The notes: generated from the letters alone by a model not told the origin. 64,000 nucleotides of DNA from Pseudomonas monteilii NBRC 103158 = DSM 14164 (GCF_000730605.1 NZ_BBIS01000014.1:1-64000); one strand, 5' to 3'. Numbered from the stretch's first letter, positions 27,061-37,089 are shown. A program made the numbers and translations.

Positions 27061-27963
27061 ATGCGCCGTTATGTTCGCCTTATCCTTGTTTTCGCCGCCC
27101 TCGGCTTACTCCTGTTTGGCTGGGCCGGGCAGGAGTTTCGCCTGTTCGAGCGCGGCTGGTTCAACCTGAAGACCTGGTGGCAGCCCGCCGAGCAGAGCAT
27201 TGGCCTGGACCGCTACCGGGTGGTGGTGGAGGCCAAGCCGGTCGAAGGGCTGGATGACGACATCTCGGCGCTGACCTACGACCCCGACCGCAAGACCCTG
27301 TTCACCGTCACCAACGCCCGTTCGGAGCTGATTGAGCTGTCGCTGGACGGCCGTATTCTGCGCCGGGTGCCATTGACCGGGTTTGGCGACCCGGAAGCCG
27401 TGGAGTACGTGGGGCCCAACAGCTATGTGATCACCGACGAGCGCCAGCAGCGGCTGATTCGCGTACGGCTGGAAGACGACACGCTGTTCCTCGATGCCGG
27501 TGACGCCGAGCAGCTCAGCTTGGGCATTGGGCTGAACGGCAACAAGGGTTTTGAGGGGCTGGCCTACGATTCGGCGGGTAAGCGCCTGTTCGTGGCCAAG
27601 GAGCGTGACCCGATGCTGATCTACGAGGTGCACGGCTTCCCGCATGACAACCCGGAAAAGCCTTACGCCGTGCATGTGGTGCAAGACCGCAAGCGCGATG
27701 CGCGGCTGTTTGTGCGGGATTTGTCGAGTTTGCAGTTCGATGAGCGCAGCGGGCATTTGCTGGCGCTTTCGGACGAATCGCGCCTGGTGCTGGAGCTGGA
27801 TGTAGAAGGCAGGCCGCTGAGCACCTTGTCGCTGCGCAAGGGCTTCCAGGGGTTGCAGGCGACGGTGCCGCAGGCCGAGGGGATTGCGATGGATGAGGCG
27901 GGGACCATTTATCTGGTCAGTGAGCCGAACCTGTTTTATGTGTTCAAGCAGCCAGCGGAGTGA
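27061..27963 (+). CDS. SdiA-regulated domain protein (second copy)
   Basis: 300 aa, paralogue of the preceding gene with the same layout: membrane segment at about residues 6-22, then the propeller-like domain (ALTYDPDRKTLFTVTNARSE, YVITDERQQRL, GHLLALSDESRLVLELD, AEGIAMDEAGTIYLVSEP). The two share the order of all motifs but differ in about half of their residues by eye. The gap of 90 nt leaves room for its own promoter. Function unknown. Confidence 0.83.
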   Translation: MRRYVRLILVFAALGLLLFGWAGQEFRLFERGWFNLKTWWQPAEQSIGLDRYRVVVEAKPVEGLDDDISALTYDPDRKTLFTVTNARSELIELSLDGRILRRVPLTGFGDPEAVEYVGPNSYVITDERQQRLIRVRLEDDTLFLDAGDAEQLSLGIGLNGNKGFEGLAYDSAGKRLFVAKERDPMLIYEVHGFPHDNPEKPYAVHVVQDRKRDARLFVRDLSSLQFDERSGHLLALSDESRLVLELDVEGRPLSTLSLRKGFQGLQATVPQAEGIAMDEAGTIYLVSEPNLFYVFKQPAE

Positions 27964-27970
27964 GCAGGAG

Positions 27971-28090
27971 GGGCTGCTTTGCAGCCCGTTCGCGGCACAA
28001 GGCCGCTCCTACAGGGGAGCGCATCAGGTTCAGGCGCTGCAGTCTCTTGTAGGAGCGGCCTTGTGCCGCGAATCGAGGGCAAAGCCCTCG
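27971..28090. repeat. Hairpin plus inverted REP pair between convergent genes
   Basis: Three elements: hairpin GGGCTGCTTTGCAGCCC (27971-27987); an inverted pair of identical 24-bp REP units at 27990-28013 and 28048-28071 (core GTAGGAGCGGCCTTGTGCCG on the right arm) separated by 34 nt; and hairpin CGAGGGC/GCCCTCG (28074-28090). Together they separate the SdiA-regulated gene from rpiA and probably end both transcripts. Confidence 0.88.
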
Positions 28091-28097
28091 CCGACGA

Positions 28098-28772
28098 TTA
28101 CTCGGCCTTCAGGGTTTTCACGCCTTCAGCGGTACCCAGCAGCAGCAAATCCGCTGGCCGCGCCGCGAACAGGCCGTTGGTCACCACACCTACGATGGCG
28201 TTGATCTGCGCTTCCAGCTCCGCCGGGTTGGTGATCTGCAGGTTATGCACGTCGAGGATCACGTTGCCGTTGTCGGTCACAACGCCTTCGCGATACACCG
28301 GGTCGCCGCCCAGCTTCACCAGCTGGCGCGCCACGTGGCTGCGGGCCATTGGGATCACTTCGACCGGCAGCGGGAAGGCGCCCAGCACCGGCACCAGCTT
28401 GCTGCCGTCGGCGATGCAGATGAAGGTCTTGGCCACGGCTGCGACGATTTTCTCACGGGTCAGGGCCGCGCCACCGCCTTTGATCAAGTTCAGGTGCGCG
28501 TCGCTTTCGTCGGCTCCGTCCACGTAGAACTCCAGCTCGCTGACGCTGTTCAGCTCGTAGACCGGGATGCCATGGCCCTTCAGACGCTGGGCGGTGGCTT
28601 CGGAGCTGGCGACTGCGCCGTCGAAGGCGGTCTTGTGCTGAGCCAGGGCGTCGATGAAGAAGTTGGCGGTCGAACCGGTGCCGACGCCGACAACGCTCTT
28701 TTCATCCAGCTTGGGCAGAATGAAGTCGACAGCGGCCTGGGCGACGGCCTGTTTGAGTTGGTCCTGGGTCAT
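28098..28772 (-). CDS. rpiA: Ribose-5-phosphate isomerase A
   Basis: Interconverts ribose-5-P and ribulose-5-P in the pentose phosphate pathway. 224 aa from MTQDQLKQA (28772); the frame could extend upstream to 28805 but the extra residues are not family-like. Motifs: [35 protein letters not shown] and [14 protein letters not shown] with catalytic Asp/Glu/Lys. Divergent from ilvA. Confidence 0.96.
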   Translation of the reverse strand: MTQDQLKQAVAQAAVDFILPKLDEKSVVGVGTGSTANFFIDALAQHKTAFDGAVASSEATAQRLKGHGIPVYELNSVSELEFYVDGADESDAHLNLIKGGGAALTREKIVAAVAKTFICIADGSKLVPVLGAFPLPVEVIPMARSHVARQLVKLGGDPVYREGVVTDNGNVILDVHNLQITNPAELEAQINAIVGVVTNGLFAARPADLLLLGTAEGVKTLKAE

Positions 28773-28907
28773 GCGGGCTCCGAAAAGGGGCAGGGCGGTT
28801 TTCAAAGTTGCTTAGTATAACGGCTTGGGCGGCTTTGCTGTGGTCGCCCGACGTAGCGCTGGGGTAGACTCCCAGCCCTTGTCCCGCGGCCCAGTGATGC
28901 TTTCCCG

Positions 28908-30422
28908 ATGCTCGAACAGTACGTCAAGAAGATCCTCACCTCGCGCGTCTATGACGTTGCCGTCGAAACCCCGTTGCAGAGCGCCGGGCAGCTGAGCAAG
29001 CGCCTGGGTAACCAGATTCTGCTCAAGCGTGAAGACCTGCAGCCGGTGTTCTCGTTCAAGATCCGTGGGGCGTACAACAAGCTGGCCCAGCTGAGCCCGG
29101 AAGAGCTGGCCCGTGGCGTGGTTACCGCCTCGGCTGGCAACCACGCCCAAGGCCTGGCCCTGGCTGCGCGCGAGATGGGCATCAAAGCCACCATCGTAAT
29201 GCCCAAGACTACTCCTGAGATCAAGGTCGAAGGCGTGCGTTCGCGCGGTGGCAAGGTGGTGCTGCATGGCGACTCGTTCCCCGAGGCGCTGGCCTATTCG
29301 TTGAAGCTGGTGGATGAAAAGGGCTTTGTCTACGTCCACCCCTACGATGACCCGCACACCATCGCTGGGCAGGGCACCGTGGCTATGGAAATCCTGCGCC
29401 AGCACCCTGGCCAGCTGGACGCGATCTTCGTGCCTGTGGGGGGCGGCGGCTTGATCGCCGGCATTGCTGCCTACGTGAAGTACCTGCGCCCCGAAATCAA
29501 GGTGATCGGCGTGGAGCCGGACGACTCCAACTGCCTGCAGGCGGCGATGGCGGCCGGCGAGCGCGTGGTGTTGCCACAGGTCGGGCTGTTCGCCGACGGC
29601 GTGGCGGTGGCCCAGATCGGCCAGCACACCTTCGATATCTGCCGTCACCATGTGGATGAGGTGGTGACGGTCAGCACCGACGAAATTTGTGCAGCAATCA
29701 AGGATATCTACGACGATACCCGCTCGATCACCGAACCTGCCGGCGCTCTGGGCGTGGCGGGCATCAAGAAGTATGTCGAGCTGTACGGCGTGACCGGGCA
29801 GACCCTGGTGGCTATCGATTCCGGCGCCAACGTAAACTTCGACCGCCTGCGCCATGTGGCCGAGCGTGCCGAGTTGGGTGAAAAGCGCGAGGCGATCATC
29901 GCCGTGACCATCCCCGAGCGCCCGGGCAGCTTCAAGGCGTTCTGTGAGGCCATCGGCAAGCGCCAGATCACCGAGTTCAACTACCGCAAGCACACCTCTG
30001 ACGAGGCGCACATCTTCGTCGGCGTGCAGACCCACCCGGAAAATGACCCGCGAGCGGCGCTGGTGCAGCACCTGACCGAGCAGGGCTTCCCGGTTACCGA
30101 CTTGACCGACAACGAACTGGCCAAGCTGCATATCCGCCACATGGTCGGCGGCCATTCGGCCGGTGCCAGCGATGAGATGGTGCTGCGCTTCGAGTTCCCC
30201 GAGCGACCGGGGGCGCTGTTCAACTTCCTCAATAAGCTGGGCGGGCGCTGGAACATCTCGATGTTCCATTACCGCAACCATGGCGCGGCTGACGGGCGTG
30301 TGGTGGCGGGGTTGCAGGTGCCGGAGGACGAGCGCCACCTGGTGCCGGCGGCCTTGGCCAAGATCGGTTACCCCTACTGGGACGAGACCGAGAACCCGGC
30401 GTACAAGCTGTTCCTGGGTTGA
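28908..30422 (+). CDS. ilvA: Threonine ammonia-lyase, biosynthetic
   Basis: Pyridoxal-phosphate enzyme converting threonine to 2-oxobutyrate for isoleucine synthesis. 504 aa with the catalytic domain (Schiff-base Lys51 in FSFKIRGAYNK; phosphate loop GGGGLIAG) and two C-terminal ACT-like regulatory domains (about 330-500; ERPGSFKAFCEAIG, ERPGALFNFLNKLG), so isoleucine-inhibited biosynthetic type rather than the short catabolic TdcB type. Pseudomonads usually carry more than one copy of this enzyme. Confidence 0.95.
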   Translation: MLEQYVKKILTSRVYDVAVETPLQSAGQLSKRLGNQILLKREDLQPVFSFKIRGAYNKLAQLSPEELARGVVTASAGNHAQGLALAAREMGIKATIVMPKTTPEIKVEGVRSRGGKVVLHGDSFPEALAYSLKLVDEKGFVYVHPYDDPHTIAGQGTVAMEILRQHPGQLDAIFVPVGGGGLIAGIAAYVKYLRPEIKVIGVEPDDSNCLQAAMAAGERVVLPQVGLFADGVAVAQIGQHTFDICRHHVDEVVTVSTDEICAAIKDIYDDTRSITEPAGALGVAGIKKYVELYGVTGQTLVAIDSGANVNFDRLRHVAERAELGEKREAIIAVTIPERPGSFKAFCEAIGKRQITEFNYRKHTSDEAHIFVGVQTHPENDPRAALVQHLTEQGFPVTDLTDNELAKLHIRHMVGGHSAGASDEMVLRFEFPERPGALFNFLNKLGGRWNISMFHYRNHGAADGRVVAGLQVPEDERHLVPAALAKIGYPYWDETENPAYKLFLG

Positions 30423-30460
30423 GCGGCTAAGCTTGGCTTATTGCTCAAGGATGTGAAGAC

Positions 30461-30886
30461 ATGGAACACCTGACCACCCTCAAGACCCTGCACATGATCG
30501 CTACCGCCCTGTTGCTTCTGGGGGCTCTGGGCCTGGCGATCTGGACCGTGCGTGCCCGCAGGCGAGGCGATGCCGAGGCCTATGCCAAGCTGCTGCGTCG
30601 ACCGCTGGTGTTCGTCTGGCTGGTCATGGGCCTTTGCCTGGTGAGCATGCCATTTACCGGCTGGTGGCTGGTGCACCTCGTGGGCTGGCCGCTTGGGCAG
30701 ACCTGGCTGCTGGCGTCCAGCGTCATCTATACCGTTGGCGCGTTTGCCATGTGGTGGCTGCTGGTGCGGCTGAACCGGCTGCGCAAGGCCGAGGTGGTGG
30801 GGTTGCGGTTTACCCTGGCGCTGGCGGTGTTCAGTGGGGTTTGCTTCCTGTCCATTGCCGGGCTGATGGGCGCCAAGCCAGTCTGA
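30461..30886 (+). CDS. DUF2269 integral membrane protein
   Basis: 141 aa with four predicted hydrophobic helices (about 10-30, 50-70, 78-100 and 118-137) and the start LKTLHMIATALLLLGALG, characteristic of DUF2269 proteins. Function unknown. 38 nt after ilvA, so possibly co-transcribed; ended by a hairpin at 30896-30912. Confidence 0.8.
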   Translation: MEHLTTLKTLHMIATALLLLGALGLAIWTVRARRRGDAEAYAKLLRRPLVFVWLVMGLCLVSMPFTGWWLVHLVGWPLGQTWLLASSVIYTVGAFAMWWLLVRLNRLRKAEVVGLRFTLALAVFSGVCFLSIAGLMGAKPV

Positions 30887-30895
30887 TTGAATTTG

Positions 30896-30912
30896 GGGCT
30901 GCTTTGCAGCCC
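30896..30912. terminator. Hairpin between convergent DUF2269 and HAD genes
   Basis: GGGCTGC-TTT-GCAGCCC, the same sequence as 27971-27987. No T-run. Confidence 0.6.
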
Positions 30913-30925
30913 ATCGCCGGCAATC

Positions 30926-31582
30926 TCAAGCCCTGAGCGAAACCACCGGCCACCCACGCTTTTCAGCCTCGGCCCGAAGATTCGGGTCCGGGTCCACCGC
31001 CACCGCATGCGTCACCCGCTGCAACAGCGGCAAATCATTCATCGAGTCGCTGTAGAAATAGCTGTCCTCAAGATCAAAGCCGTTCTCCAGCATCCAGCGC
31101 TGCAGCCGCGTCACCTTTCCTTCACGGAAACACGGTATATCGGTACTGCGCCCGGTATAGCGGCCTTCATGCCTTTCGCATTCAGTCGCCAACAACACCT
31201 TCACCCCAAGGCGCCGGGCAATCGGTGCGGTGACGAAGCGGTTGGTGGCGGTAATGATCACCAGCTGGTCGCCCGCCTCACGGTGTTGCTGCAGCAAGGC
31301 CAGGGCCTTGGGCAGGATGATCGGCTCGATGCAGTCGCGCATGAAGTCGCGGTGCCATTCGTCCAGCTGGGCTGCGGGCGTTGCCGCCAGGATTTCCATG
31401 GAGAAGGCCAGGTAGGCCTGCAGGTCCAGGGTGCCGTTGAGGTAGTCCTGGTAGAAGCCATCGTTGCGCTGCTTGTAGGCAACCGGGTCAAGGATGCCGC
31501 GCTGGCACAGGTAGTCACCCCAGGCATGGTCGCTGTCGCCACCGAGGAGGGTATTGTCCAGGTCGAATAAAGCCAGGCGCAT
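30926..31582 (-). CDS. HAD-IB phosphatase, probable histidinol-phosphatase
   Basis: 218 aa, SerB/HAD-IB type. Motif [12 protein letters not shown] at residues 5-15 with nucleophile and acid Asp, a helical cap, motif II TATN, and motif [16 protein letters not shown]. The frame can be read upstream to 31678, but [11 protein letters not shown] at 31582 is the natural start. It is divergent from rppH. The P. aeruginosa gene at this place beside rppH-ptsP (PA0335) has, to my knowledge, been shown to be needed as histidinol-phosphate phosphatase, so the same role is inferred here. A general phosphoserine-type phosphatase is the alternative. Confidence 0.82.
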   Translation of the reverse strand: MRLALFDLDNTLLGGDSDHAWGDYLCQRGILDPVAYKQRNDGFYQDYLNGTLDLQAYLAFSMEILAATPAAQLDEWHRDFMRDCIEPIILPKALALLQQHREAGDQLVIITATNRFVTAPIARRLGVKVLLATECERHEGRYTGRSTDIPCFREGKVTRLQRWMLENGFDLEDSYFYSDSMNDLPLLQRVTHAVAVDPDPNLRAEAEKRGWPVVSLRA

Positions 31583-31723
31583 CGCGGTCACTCGTATCAG
31601 CCTCAGGGTAGGCCCGCAGAATACGGAGTTTTCACGCTGCTGCACATAAGCTTGGCGGGCGCGTTGCTGCGCTCGCAAGCTTTGTGGAACAATGCGGTGA
31701 CATGCGTTTGCGAGGTTGCTGCC

Positions 31724-32203
31724 GTGATCGACCCGGATGGTTTTCGCCCCAATGTCGGGATCATTCTCACGAATGATGCCGGGCAGGTGCTATGGGCTCG
31801 ACGGATCAACCAGGATGCCTGGCAGTTCCCCCAGGGTGGTATAAACCCTGACGAGACGCCGGAAGATGCCCTGTACCGCGAGCTGAACGAAGAAGTTGGC
31901 CTTGAACGCGATGATGTGGAAATTCTTGCCTGCACCCGCGGCTGGTTGCGTTATCGTTTACCCCAGCGATTGGTCCGTACCCACAGCCAGCCGCTGTGCA
32001 TCGGCCAGAAGCAGAAGTGGTTCCTGCTGCGACTGGTCAGCAACGAACAGCGGGTGCGGATGGACCTGACCGGCAAGCCGGAATTCGACGGCTGGCGCTG
32101 GGTGAGCTATTGGTACCCGCTGGGCCAGGTTGTGACATTCAAGCGCGAGGTGTACCGGCGCGCCCTGAAAGAGCTAGCACCGCGTCTGCTGACGCGCGAC
32201 TGA
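31724..32203 (+). CDS. rppH: RNA pyrophosphohydrolase
   Basis: Nudix hydrolase that removes pyrophosphate from mRNA 5' ends to start decay. 159 aa from a GTG start ([13 protein letters not shown]), with GAGG 8 nt upstream; a longer reading from 31652 adds 24 residues foreign to the family. The Nudix box spans residues 38-60 with the signature Glu residues (REL-EE-GL). It starts 141 nt from the divergent HAD gene and precedes ptsP by 22 nt, the usual rppH-ptsP operon of pseudomonads. Confidence 0.94.
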   Translation: MIDPDGFRPNVGIILTNDAGQVLWARRINQDAWQFPQGGINPDETPEDALYRELNEEVGLERDDVEILACTRGWLRYRLPQRLVRTHSQPLCIGQKQKWFLLRLVSNEQRVRMDLTGKPEFDGWRWVSYWYPLGQVVTFKREVYRRALKELAPRLLTRD

Positions 32204-32225
32204 CGACGGAGTTCGACCCCGAGCC

Positions 32226-34505
32226 ATGCTCAATACGCTGCGCAAGATCGTCCAGGAAGTAAACTCCGCCAAAGATCTCAAGTCGGCGTTGGGGATCATT
32301 GTCTTGCGCGTCAAGGAAGCCATGGGCAGCCAGGTCTGCTCGGTCTACCTGCTCGACCCGGAAACCAACCGCTTCGTGCTGATGGCTACCGAAGGCCTGA
32401 ACAAGCGCTCCATCGGCAAGGTCAGCATGGCCCCCAACGAAGGCCTGGTCGGCCTGGTCGGTACCCGGGAAGAGCCGCTGAACCTGGAAAACGCCGCCGA
32501 CCACCCGCGTTACCGCTACTTTGCCGAAACCGGTGAAGAAAAATTCGCCTCCTTCCTCGGTGCGCCGATCATCCACCACCGCCGTGTGGTCGGGGTGTTG
32601 GTCATCCAGCAGAAGGAGCGGCGCCAGTTCGACGAGGGCGAAGAAGCCTTCCTGGTCACCATGAGTGCCCAGCTTGCCGGGGTTATCGCCCACGCCGAGG
32701 CCACCGGTTCGATCCGTGGCCTGGGCCGCCAGGGCAAGGGCATCCAGGAAGCCCGCTTCGTCGGTGTGCCAGGCTCGCCTGGCGCCGCCGTGGGCCGCGC
32801 GGTGGTGATGCTGCCACCCGCCGACCTGGAAGTGGTGCCGGACAAGACCGTCGATGACATCGATGCCGAACTCAAGCTGTTCCAGAACGCTCTTGAAGGC
32901 GTGCGCGAGGACATGCGCAAGCTGTCGGCCAAGCTGGCCACCCAGCTGCGCCCGGAAGAGCGCGCGTTGTTCGATGTGTACCTGATGATGCTCGAAGACG
33001 CGGCCTTGGGCGGTGAGGTGACCGAAGTCATCAAGACCGGCCAGTGGGCCCAGGGTGCCCTGCGCCAGGTGGTGGGTGAGCACGTCAACCGCTTCGAGCT
33101 GATGGACGATGACTACCTGCGCGAGCGCGCCTCCGACGTCAAGGACCTTGGCCGGCGCCTGCTGGCCTACCTGCAGGAAGCCCGTTCGCAGTCGCTGGTG
33201 TACGCCGACAACACCATCCTGGTCAGTGAAGAGCTGACCCCGGCCATGCTTGGCGAAGTGCCGGAAGGCAAGCTGGCTGGCCTGGTCTCGGTGCTGGGCT
33301 CGGGCAACTCCCACGTTGCTATCCTGGCTCGCGCCATGGGCATCCCCACGGTGATGGGCCTGGTCGACCTGCCGTATTCCAAGGTCGACGGCATCGAGCT
33401 GATCGTCGATGGCTACAAGGGTGAAGTCTTTACCAACCCGAGCGAAGTGCTGCGTAAGCAGTACAGCGACGTGGTCGAGGAGGAACGCCAGCTGGCACAG
33501 GGCCTGGACGCCCTGCGCGAACTGCCCTGCGTCACCCCGGACGGCCACCGCATGCCGCTGTGGGTCAACACCGGCTTGCTGGCCGACGTGGCCCGCGCCC
33601 AGCAGCGTGGCGCCGAAGGGGTTGGTTTGTACCGCACCGAAGTGCCGTTCATGATCAACCAGCGCTTCCCCAGCGAGAAGGAGCAGCTGGCCATCTACCG
33701 CGAGCAGCTGGCGGCGTTCCACCCGCTGCCAGTGACCATGCGCACCCTGGACATTGGCGGTGACAAGGCGCTCTCGTACTTCCCGATCAAGGAAGAAAAC
33801 CCCTTCCTCGGGTGGCGTGGCATCCGCGTCACCCTCGACCACCCGGAAATCTTCCTGGTGCAGACCCGCGCCATGCTCAAGGCCAGCGAGGGCCTGAACA
33901 ACCTGCGCATCCTGCTGCCGATGATTTCCGGCATCCACGAGTTGGAAGAAGCCCTGCACCTGATACACCGCGCCTGGGGTGAGGTGCGTGACGAAGGTAC
34001 CGACGTGCCAATGCCGCCAGTGGGCGTGATGGTGGAAATTCCAGCGGCGGTGTATCAGACCAAGGAACTGGCGCGGCAGGTGGACTTCCTGTCGGTGGGT
34101 TCCAACGACCTGACCCAGTACCTGCTGGCGGTGGACCGCAACAACCCACGGGTTGCCGACCTTTACGACTACCTGCACCCGGCGGTGCTACAAGCGTTGA
34201 ACACGGTAGTGCGCGACGCCCATGGCGAAGGCAAGCCGGTGAGCATCTGCGGTGAGATGGCTGGTGACCCGGCGGCGGCGATCCTGTTGATGGCCATGGG
34301 TTTCGACAGTTTGTCGATGAACGCCACCAACTTGCCGAAAGTGAAGTGGATGCTTCGCCAGGTGAACCTGGGCAAGGCCAAGGAGCTGTTGGCTGAAGCC
34401 TTGAGCCATGACAACCCGCAGGTTATCCACAGCTCGCTGCAGTTGGCGCTGAAGAACCTTGGGTTGGCGCGGATGATTGGGCCTGGGGCCAATAAAACCC
34501 TTTGA
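32226..34505 (+). CDS. ptsP: Phosphoenolpyruvate-protein phosphotransferase of the nitrogen PTS (EI-Ntr)
   Basis: 759 aa: N-terminal GAF domain (about 1-165) that senses nitrogen status in homologues, then the enzyme I fold. The phosphorylated His363 lies in SGNSHVAILARAMG, and the PEP-binding part contains GLYRTEVPFM, SVGSNDLTQY and the Cys of SICGEMAGDP. First phosphoryl carrier of the PtsP-NPr-PtsN chain that signals carbon/nitrogen balance rather than transporting sugar. Co-transcribed with rppH; a GGGCCGC/GCGGCCC hairpin follows. Confidence 0.96.
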   Translation: MLNTLRKIVQEVNSAKDLKSALGIIVLRVKEAMGSQVCSVYLLDPETNRFVLMATEGLNKRSIGKVSMAPNEGLVGLVGTREEPLNLENAADHPRYRYFAETGEEKFASFLGAPIIHHRRVVGVLVIQQKERRQFDEGEEAFLVTMSAQLAGVIAHAEATGSIRGLGRQGKGIQEARFVGVPGSPGAAVGRAVVMLPPADLEVVPDKTVDDIDAELKLFQNALEGVREDMRKLSAKLATQLRPEERALFDVYLMMLEDAALGGEVTEVIKTGQWAQGALRQVVGEHVNRFELMDDDYLRERASDVKDLGRRLLAYLQEARSQSLVYADNTILVSEELTPAMLGEVPEGKLAGLVSVLGSGNSHVAILARAMGIPTVMGLVDLPYSKVDGIELIVDGYKGEVFTNPSEVLRKQYSDVVEEERQLAQGLDALRELPCVTPDGHRMPLWVNTGLLADVARAQQRGAEGVGLYRTEVPFMINQRFPSEKEQLAIYREQLAAFHPLPVTMRTLDIGGDKALSYFPIKEENPFLGWRGIRVTLDHPEIFLVQTRAMLKASEGLNNLRILLPMISGIHELEEALHLIHRAWGEVRDEGTDVPMPPVGVMVEIPAAVYQTKELARQVDFLSVGSNDLTQYLLAVDRNNPRVADLYDYLHPAVLQALNTVVRDAHGEGKPVSICGEMAGDPAAAILLMAMGFDSLSMNATNLPKVKWMLRQVNLGKAKELLAEALSHDNPQVIHSSLQLALKNLGLARMIGPGANKTL

Positions 34506-34512
34506 TTTGTTG

Positions 34513-34529
34513 GGGCCGCTTTGCGGCCC
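34513..34529. terminator. Hairpin after ptsP
   Basis: GGGCCGC-TTT-GCGGCCC followed by TTT; same family as hairpins at 27971 and 30896. Convergent with the NRDE gene. Confidence 0.65.
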
Positions 34530-34556
34530 TTTCGCGGTGCAGCAGCCCCATGGCCC

Positions 34557-35303
34557 TCAAACCGCGAACTCAACTTCCCCGAGGTGTCCACCAAAGGGCC
34601 CGAAACTGCGCTCAATCAGCTGCCTTCTGCCCTGATCATCCACAATCAGCACCGTACTCGCCCGCGTCCCGTAGTTCTGGCTGGCAATAAATACACTCGA
34701 CAGCAGTTTCTCGGTCGCCACCCCAACGCCAGTCTCAGGTAGATCACCATCCGCCGCAGGCTCGTTATCTGCCAGCAACGCCAGCAACCGCTGCGGTTCC
34801 GGCGTTTCCAGCAACCCTTCCAGCCCACTGCGCGCTTTCACCAACTTCGGCCACGGCGTGTCCAGCCCGGCGTTGGAAAGCCCGTAAACCCCCGCCTCCA
34901 GCAGGCGCGGCGTGGCATCTCGCGCATGCAGGTAACCCAGATGCTGCCCATCACCCACCAGCAGGTTGAACCCCGAATACTGCCCACTGTGGCTGGCCAC
35001 CTGGTCCAGGTAAGCCTCGACCCCCAACTCACCTTTCAGATATGCCGCCACCAGCTCGCCCCGTGAGCGCGGCCCCACCGCCTGACCTGGGTCACGGATA
35101 TTGGTCAACGCGGCAAAGCGCCCCTGCGGCCCCACGCCCAGCCAAGTGCCACCGGCCTCCAGGTCGCGGCCGGCATGCACGCCGGGGGCGTCCTCCCAGG
35201 CCGCCAGGGCCTGGGTGGGGCGGGCATAGAACTCGTCGCGGTTGGCCGCGACGATCAGCGGCAGGGCATGCCCCGGCCGCCAGGCGAATACGATCAGGCA
35301 CAT
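34557..35303 (-). CDS. NRDE family protein (TANGO2-like)
   Basis: 248 aa. Starts with MCLIVFAW, placing a conserved Cys at position 2, and contains the family signature ANRDEFYARP at about residues 19-28, followed by AGRDLEAGGTWLG. NRDE/TANGO2 proteins have an Ntn-hydrolase-like fold; roles in haem or lipid handling are proposed in eukaryotes and the bacterial function is open. Single gene, divergent from the TauE-type permease. Confidence 0.86.
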   Translation of the reverse strand: MCLIVFAWRPGHALPLIVAANRDEFYARPTQALAAWEDAPGVHAGRDLEAGGTWLGVGPQGRFAALTNIRDPGQAVGPRSRGELVAAYLKGELGVEAYLDQVASHSGQYSGFNLLVGDGQHLGYLHARDATPRLLEAGVYGLSNAGLDTPWPKLVKARSGLEGLLETPEPQRLLALLADNEPAADGDLPETGVGVATEKLLSSVFIASQNYGTRASTVLIVDDQGRRQLIERSFGPFGGHLGEVEFAV

Positions 35304-35432
35304 CGGTTGGGCCTCTGTGTTTTATGCCACTGTACCCACAGCGGCGGGGCGGATCCATCCTGTCACAGAGTTCACTAGAGCCCTGAGCCCGGCTTCCGTT
35401 ACCATGCCGGATTGTTTTGCTGGGGAAGCCGA

Positions 35433-36215
35433 ATGGAATTCGTGCTCTATCTGCTGTTGGGCGCCTGTGCCGGTGTGCTGGCCGGGCTGTTTGGCGTGGG
35501 CGGCGGCATCATCATCGTGCCGGTGCTGGTGTTCAGCTTCACCTTGCAGGGCTTCGATGCCTCGGTGCTGACCCACCTGGCCGTCGGCACGTCGCTGGCC
35601 ACCATCGTCTTTACCTCGATCAACGCCGTGCTCGAACACCAGCGCAAAGGGGCCGTGCAATGGCCGATCTTCGCCTGGATGACCCTCGGCATCCTCATTG
35701 GTGCCGGCATCGGTGCCAAGACGGCCTCGCTGATCCAGGGCCCGCTGCTGCAGAAGATCATCGGCGTGTTCGCCCTGGTCATCGCCGCGCAGATGGCCCT
35801 GGACCTCAAGCCCAGGGCCAGCCGTGGCATCCCCGGCAAACCCGCGTTGATCGGCGCGGGCGGGGTGATTGGCTGGGCCTCGGCCATTTTCGGCATTGGC
35901 GGCGGTTCGCTGACCGTGCCGTTCCTGACCTGGCGCAGCCTGCCCATGCAGCAGGCAGTGGCCACGTCCTCGGCCTGTGGCCTGCCGATTGCCGTGGCAA
36001 GTGCCCTGAGTTTCATGCTGCTGGGCTGGCACGAAGAGCACCTGCCACCCCATAGCCTGGGCTACGTGTACCTGCCGGCGCTGGTCGGCATTGCCGTGAC
36101 CAGCATGTTTTTCGCCCGCTTCGGCGCGCGCCTGGCGCACAAGCTGTCGCCCCGTTTGTTGAAACGCCTGTTCGCAGCACTGCTGTTCTGTGTCGGCCTC
36201 AGCTTTTTGATTTGA
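35433..36215 (+). CDS. TauE/SafE family sulfite/organosulfonate-type permease
   Basis: 260-aa inner-membrane protein with about eight helices. It has the paired glycine-rich repeats of the family ([15 protein letters not shown] near residue 15 and [14 protein letters not shown] near 150). Start at ATG 35433 with GGGGAAG upstream. Substrates in the family include sulfite, sulfoacetate and taurine-related anions; none can be assigned here. Separated from lgt by 16 nt, so the two are probably in one transcript. Confidence 0.85.
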   Translation: MEFVLYLLLGACAGVLAGLFGVGGGIIIVPVLVFSFTLQGFDASVLTHLAVGTSLATIVFTSINAVLEHQRKGAVQWPIFAWMTLGILIGAGIGAKTASLIQGPLLQKIIGVFALVIAAQMALDLKPRASRGIPGKPALIGAGGVIGWASAIFGIGGGSLTVPFLTWRSLPMQQAVATSSACGLPIAVASALSFMLLGWHEEHLPPHSLGYVYLPALVGIAVTSMFFARFGARLAHKLSPRLLKRLFAALLFCVGLSFLI

Positions 36216-36231
36216 ATCGAGAGGAAGTTCC

Positions 36232-37041
36232 ATGCTGCCTTACCCGCAGATAGACCCCGTGGCCGTGGCCCTCGGGCCGCTGAAAATCCACTGGTACGGC
36301 CTGATGTACCTGATCGGCATCGGCGGCGCCTGGCTGTTGGCCTCGCGTCGGCTGAACCGCTTCGACCCTACCTGGTCGCGGGAGAAACTGTCCGACCTGG
36401 TGTTCTGGCTTTCGATGGGGGTGATCGTCGGTGGGCGGTTGGGCTATGTGCTGTTCTATGACCTGCACCAGTACCTGGCCAACCCGACGCTGATCTTCGA
36501 GGTGTGGAAGGGCGGCATGTCGTTCCACGGCGGCTTCATTGGCGTGATGCTGGCGGCCTTGTGGTTCGGCAAGCGCAACAACAAGTCGTTCTTCGAACTG
36601 ATGGATTTCGTCGCCCCACTGGTGCCGATCGGCCTGGGCGCCGGGCGTATTGGCAACTTCATCAACGCCGAGCTGTGGGGCAAGGCGACCGACGTGCCGT
36701 GGGCGATGGTTTTCCCGCCGTTCAGCGACCCGGCCCAGTTGCCCCGTCATCCGTCGCAGCTGTACCAGTTTGCCCTGGAAGGTGTGGCATTATTCGTGAT
36801 TCTCTGGTTGTACTCTCGCAAGCCGCGCCCGACCATGGCCGTTTCCGGCATGTTCGCGCTGTTCTACGGCATTTTCCGCTTTATCGTGGAGTTTGTGCGG
36901 GTGCCTGATGCCCAGCTTGGCTACATTGCCTTCGGCTGGTTGACCATGGGTCAGTTGCTTTGCGTGCCGATGATTGTCGGCGGCATCTTCTTGATCTGGT
37001 TGGCCTACAACCGCAAACCTACGGCAAAACCAGCCGTATGA
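36232..37041 (+). CDS. lgt: Prolipoprotein diacylglyceryl transferase
   Basis: Transfers diacylglycerol from phosphatidylglycerol to the lipobox Cys of prolipoproteins in the inner membrane. 269 aa with about seven helices. Key sequences: [16 protein letters not shown] (essential His), [17 protein letters not shown] and RHPSQLYQ. Followed by thyA after 48 nt holding a stem-loop. Confidence 0.96.
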   Translation: MLPYPQIDPVAVALGPLKIHWYGLMYLIGIGGAWLLASRRLNRFDPTWSREKLSDLVFWLSMGVIVGGRLGYVLFYDLHQYLANPTLIFEVWKGGMSFHGGFIGVMLAALWFGKRNNKSFFELMDFVAPLVPIGLGAGRIGNFINAELWGKATDVPWAMVFPPFSDPAQLPRHPSQLYQFALEGVALFVILWLYSRKPRPTMAVSGMFALFYGIFRFIVEFVRVPDAQLGYIAFGWLTMGQLLCVPMIVGGIFLIWLAYNRKPTAKPAV

Positions 37042-37047
37042 TTTTCA

Positions 37048-37070
37048 CGGCAGGGGTGATCCCCCTGCCG
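37048..37070 (+). terminator. Stem-loop between lgt and thyA
   Basis: CGGCAGGGG/CCCCTGCCG (37048-37056, 37062-37070), loop TGATC, followed by TTCTTGTT. It ends just upstream of the thyA ribosome-binding site, so it may be a partial terminator within lgt-thyA. Confidence 0.6.
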
Positions 37071-37089
37071 TTCTTGTTACAGGAAAGTC

